Part shown: one piece after another, positions 5,608 to 7,372 of the stretch
Layout of the letters: each line of letters begins with the position of its first letter
Position numbering within the stretch: position 1 is the stretch's first letter
Origin: DTKY01 sp037440765
GTDB taxonomy: Bacteria; Acidobacteriota; Terriglobia; Bryobacterales; Bryobacteraceae
DNA length: 7,372 bases
Direction: 5' to 3'
Assembly: GCA_037440765.1 (NCBI GenBank)
Contig: JBBITL010000138.1
Coordinates: 1-7,372, forward strand
Notes under the pieces: model-generated
Databases searched by the model: none
The model's input: the letters and a program-made list of their open reading frames with translations, nothing else
Told to the model about the DNA's origin: nothing
Program-made: the position numbers and the translations under genes

Positions 5608-6993
5608 TTGGGAACGATCTATCAATCCATAGAGATGCTGAGCAAGGAAAAGGGCATCGACCCTCAGATTGTGCTCGACGCCGTGAAGGACGCCATGCTG
5701 GCCGCCGCGCGCAAGCACTTTCATACGGAAGAGGAGATGACGGCCGACTTCGACCAGGCCACCGGCGCCATCCTGGTCTACGCCCTGCGGACGGTGGTGG
5801 AGAGCGTCGAGAACCCCGCCGCCGAGATCACCCTGGAGGAGGCCCGGCGCCGCGATCCGGCGGCGGAAATCGGCTCGCGGATACGCATCCCCAAGCCCAC
5901 GGACCTGCTGGGCCGCATCTCGGCGCAGACGGCCAAGCAGGTGATTCTTCAGAAGGTCCGGGAGGCGGAGCGCGAGACCATTTACCAGGAATACTCGGGC
6001 CGCGTGGGCGAGCTGGTTCACTGCGTGGTGAAGCGCTTTGAGGGAACCGATATCGTCCTCGACCTCGGCAAGACCGAAGCCCGGCTGCCCAAGAAGGAGC
6101 AATCGCGGCTGGAGAGTTTCAGTGTGGGCGAGCGCGTCCGCTGCGTCATCCGGAGCGTCGAAAAGAACGGCAAGAACGCCGGCCTGATCGTTTCGCGCGC
6201 GGCCCCGGAACTGGTGATGCGCTTGTTCGAGCAGGAAGTCCCGGAGATATACGACAGCACCGTCGTGATCAGGGCCTGCGCGCGCGAGGCGGGCGAGCGG
6301 ACCAAGATCGCGGTCCAGAGCCGGGACCGCGACGTGGACTGCGTGGGCGCCTGCGTGGGGATGAAGGGCATGCGGGTGCAGTCCATCATCCGCGAGTTGC
6401 GCGGCGAGAAGATCGACATCATCGAGTTCTCCGAAGACCCGGTGGTCTTCGCCACTCACGCGTTGAGCCCGGCGAAGATATCGCGCGTGACGGTGGTCGA
6501 CCCCGCCGAGCGGCACCTGGAAGTGGTGGTCGACGATACGCAGCTTTCGCTCGCCATCGGCAAGAAGGGGCAGAACGTGAGGCTGTGCGCCAAGCTGCTC
6601 AACTGGAGGATCGACATCAAGAGCGAGGAGGAGAAGCGCCAGGAGGTGGAATCCGCCATGGCCGCCCTGGTCGTTCCCGGCGCTCCGGTGTCGGCCCTGA
6701 TCGACCACGGCCTGACAGAGAGAATCGTCGAGAAGCTGACCGAAGCAGGGATCGGCTCGGTCGAAGCGCTGGGCTCCATGACGCCGGAGCAGCTGGAAGA
6801 GGTGCCGGGCATCGGGCCCAAGCTCGTGGAGCGTATCCAGGTAGCTGTGAACAACTACTACCAGCAATACGAGGATGTGCTGACCGGCACCGCGGCCGAG
6901 GCTCCGCCCGCGGAAGCCGTCGCCGGGCCCGCGCCGGAGGCGGGAGGCGCGGAGCCCGTGGATGAATCTGCTACGATAAAGGACTCTGAGTGA
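5608..6993 (+). CDS. nusA: Transcription termination/antitermination factor NusA
   Basis: Predicted 461-residue RNA-polymerase-associated factor that modulates pausing, intrinsic termination and antitermination. Domains in order: an N-terminal polymerase-binding domain (about 1-125, starting IYQSIEMLSKEKGIDPQIV); an S1 domain (about 131-197, GRVGELVHCVVKRFEGTDIV); KH1 with GMKG (251-254); KH2 with GKKG (318-321); and a single helix-hairpin-helix region (about 361-420) with VPGIGPKLVERI. It ends in an acidic Ala/Pro-rich tail (about 428-461). Having one C-terminal HhH domain is intermediate between E. coli, with two acidic repeats, and B. subtilis, with none. The start is TTG 5608, supported by AGAGG 7 nt upstream; ATG 5635 would remove nine residues. 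It follows rimP by 30 nt and precedes infB by 116 nt. The terminator-like hairpin in the operon leader is a plausible target for autoregulation by this protein. Confidence 0.97.
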   Translation: MGTIYQSIEMLSKEKGIDPQIVLDAVKDAMLAAARKHFHTEEEMTADFDQATGAILVYALRTVVESVENPAAEITLEEARRRDPAAEIGSRIRIPKPTDLLGRISAQTAKQVILQKVREAERETIYQEYSGRVGELVHCVVKRFEGTDIVLDLGKTEARLPKKEQSRLESFSVGERVRCVIRSVEKNGKNAGLIVSRAAPELVMRLFEQEVPEIYDSTVVIRACAREAGERTKIAVQSRDRDVDCVGACVGMKGMRVQSIIRELRGEKIDIIEFSEDPVVFATHALSPAKISRVTVVDPAERHLEVVVDDTQLSLAIGKKGQNVRLCAKLLNWRIDIKSEEEKRQEVESAMAALVVPGAPVSALIDHGLTERIVEKLTEAGIGSVEALGSMTPEQLEEVPGIGPKLVERIQVAVNNYYQQYEDVLTGTAAEAPPAEAVAGPAPEAGGAEPVDESATIKDSE

Positions 6994-7109
6994 TCGTCAG
7001 GGGCGAATGGAGCGCTTGGCCTGCAAGGGAGAGGGTAGTTCTGCGCATTTGCGGCGCTCTGGCCTGCCGGGCTGGCGTGTTGTGAAGACGGGCTGCGACA
7101 GCGATAAAC
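6994..7109 (+). other. nusA-infB intergenic gap with imperfect direct repeat
   Basis: This 116-nt gap is where many bacteria carry ylxR and an L7Ae-like gene; neither can be recognised here in any plus frame. It contains an imperfect direct repeat, GCGCTTGGCCTGC at 7012-7024 and GCGCTCTGGCCTGC at 7054-7067, differing by one inserted base. It also contains complementary arms GAGCGC (7010-7015) and GCGCTC (7054-7059). No terminator with a T run is seen, so read-through from nusA into infB is expected. Confidence 0.4.
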
Positions 7110-7372
7110 ATGGGCAAGATCCGGATTAACGAGCTGGCACGGGAGTTGGAAGTAAAGCCGAACCGTGTGCTCGAGTTGCTGCCTGAATTCGGCGTCACCG
7201 AGAAGAAGACCCACTCCAGCTCTGTCGAGGACGAGGTTGCCGACGGGCTGCGGCGCCACTTCGGCCGGCTCCCGCCGGAGGAGGCCGCGCCCGCCGGGGA
7301 GCCGCCCGCCTGGACGGCTGCGCCCGCCCCCGCGGAGGCGCCCGCGCCGGCTCCTGAGGTCGCACCGCCGCC
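7110..7372 (+). CDS. infB: Translation initiation factor IF-2, N-terminal part
   Basis: The first 87 codons of IF-2, the GTPase that places initiator tRNA on the 30S subunit; the window edge cuts it. Residues 1-51 form the IF2_N-type winged-helix region: MGKIRINELARELEVK, then VLELLPEFGVTEKK, then SSSVEDEVADGLRRHF. From about residue 57 the sequence becomes an Ala/Pro/Glu-rich linker (PPEEAAPAGEPPAW and onward), as usual before the conserved G domain, which would lie beyond the window. ATG 7110 is the only possible start: an in-frame TGA at 7083-7085 has no start codon between it and the ATG. No strong Shine-Dalgarno is seen just upstream. It is the third gene of the rimP-nusA-infB operon, which supports the call strongly. 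Confidence 0.93.
   Translation, partial: MGKIRINELARELEVKPNRVLELLPEFGVTEKKTHSSSVEDEVADGLRRHFGRLPPEEAAPAGEPPAWTAAPAPAEAPAPAPEVAPP

Noticed and set aside
5482..6867. Minus-strand open frame of 461 codons opposite nusA
   Set aside because: Its length equals that of nusA by coincidence. The plus-strand gene has all NusA domains; the antisense product has none.
7007..7129. 40-codon plus-strand ORF across the nusA-infB gap
   Set aside because: It overlaps the infB start, resembles neither YlxR nor another known family, and its AGGGG lies too close to the ATG.

Overview
The window reads as a chromosomal segment from a GC-rich bacterium, most likely a soil-type Acidobacteriota of the Bryobacterales/Solibacter group. 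This is inferred from the style of the genes: a Tat-exported Gfo/Idh/MocA oxidoreductase, a membrane-fused spermidine-synthase-like protein, and an IF-2 whose N-terminus begins MGKIRINELARELEVK and runs straight into an Ala/Pro-rich linker. No rRNA, tRNA, CRISPR array, IS element or phage gene was seen. The taxonomic call rests on recalled family resemblance, not a search.

Left part (about 34-4891, minus strand): a tightly spaced three-gene unit read right to left. It holds a 798-residue membrane protein with a C-terminal spermidine-synthase-like fold (2495-4891), a Tat-signal Gfo/Idh/MocA oxidoreductase (1203-2465, 29 nt gap), and an MFS transporter of sugar-porter type (52-1182, 20 nt gap). 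A small hairpin with a T run overlaps the last stop codon and probably ends the transcript. An exported sugar-type oxidoreductase next to a sugar-type MFS porter suggests processing and uptake of a carbohydrate or related polyol. The role of the first gene is unknown, and several residues that define true aminopropyltransferases are changed in it.

Middle (4892-5112): a divergent control region of about 220 nt. Its features are two mutually exclusive hairpins in the leader of the minus-strand operon, a 5-3-5 inverted repeat, a perfect extended -10 promoter (TGATATAAT) for the plus-strand operon, and an intrinsic-terminator-shaped hairpin between that promoter and rimP.

Right part (5113-7372, plus strand): the housekeeping transcription/translation operon rimP (ribosome maturation), nusA (elongation, termination and antitermination factor, TTG start) and the first 87 codons of infB (IF-2), cut by the window edge. 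The terminator-like hairpin before rimP fits the known logic in which NusA or termination efficiency feeds back on this operon. No ylxR or L7Ae-like gene lies between nusA and infB; the 116-nt gap there carries only a short imperfect direct repeat.
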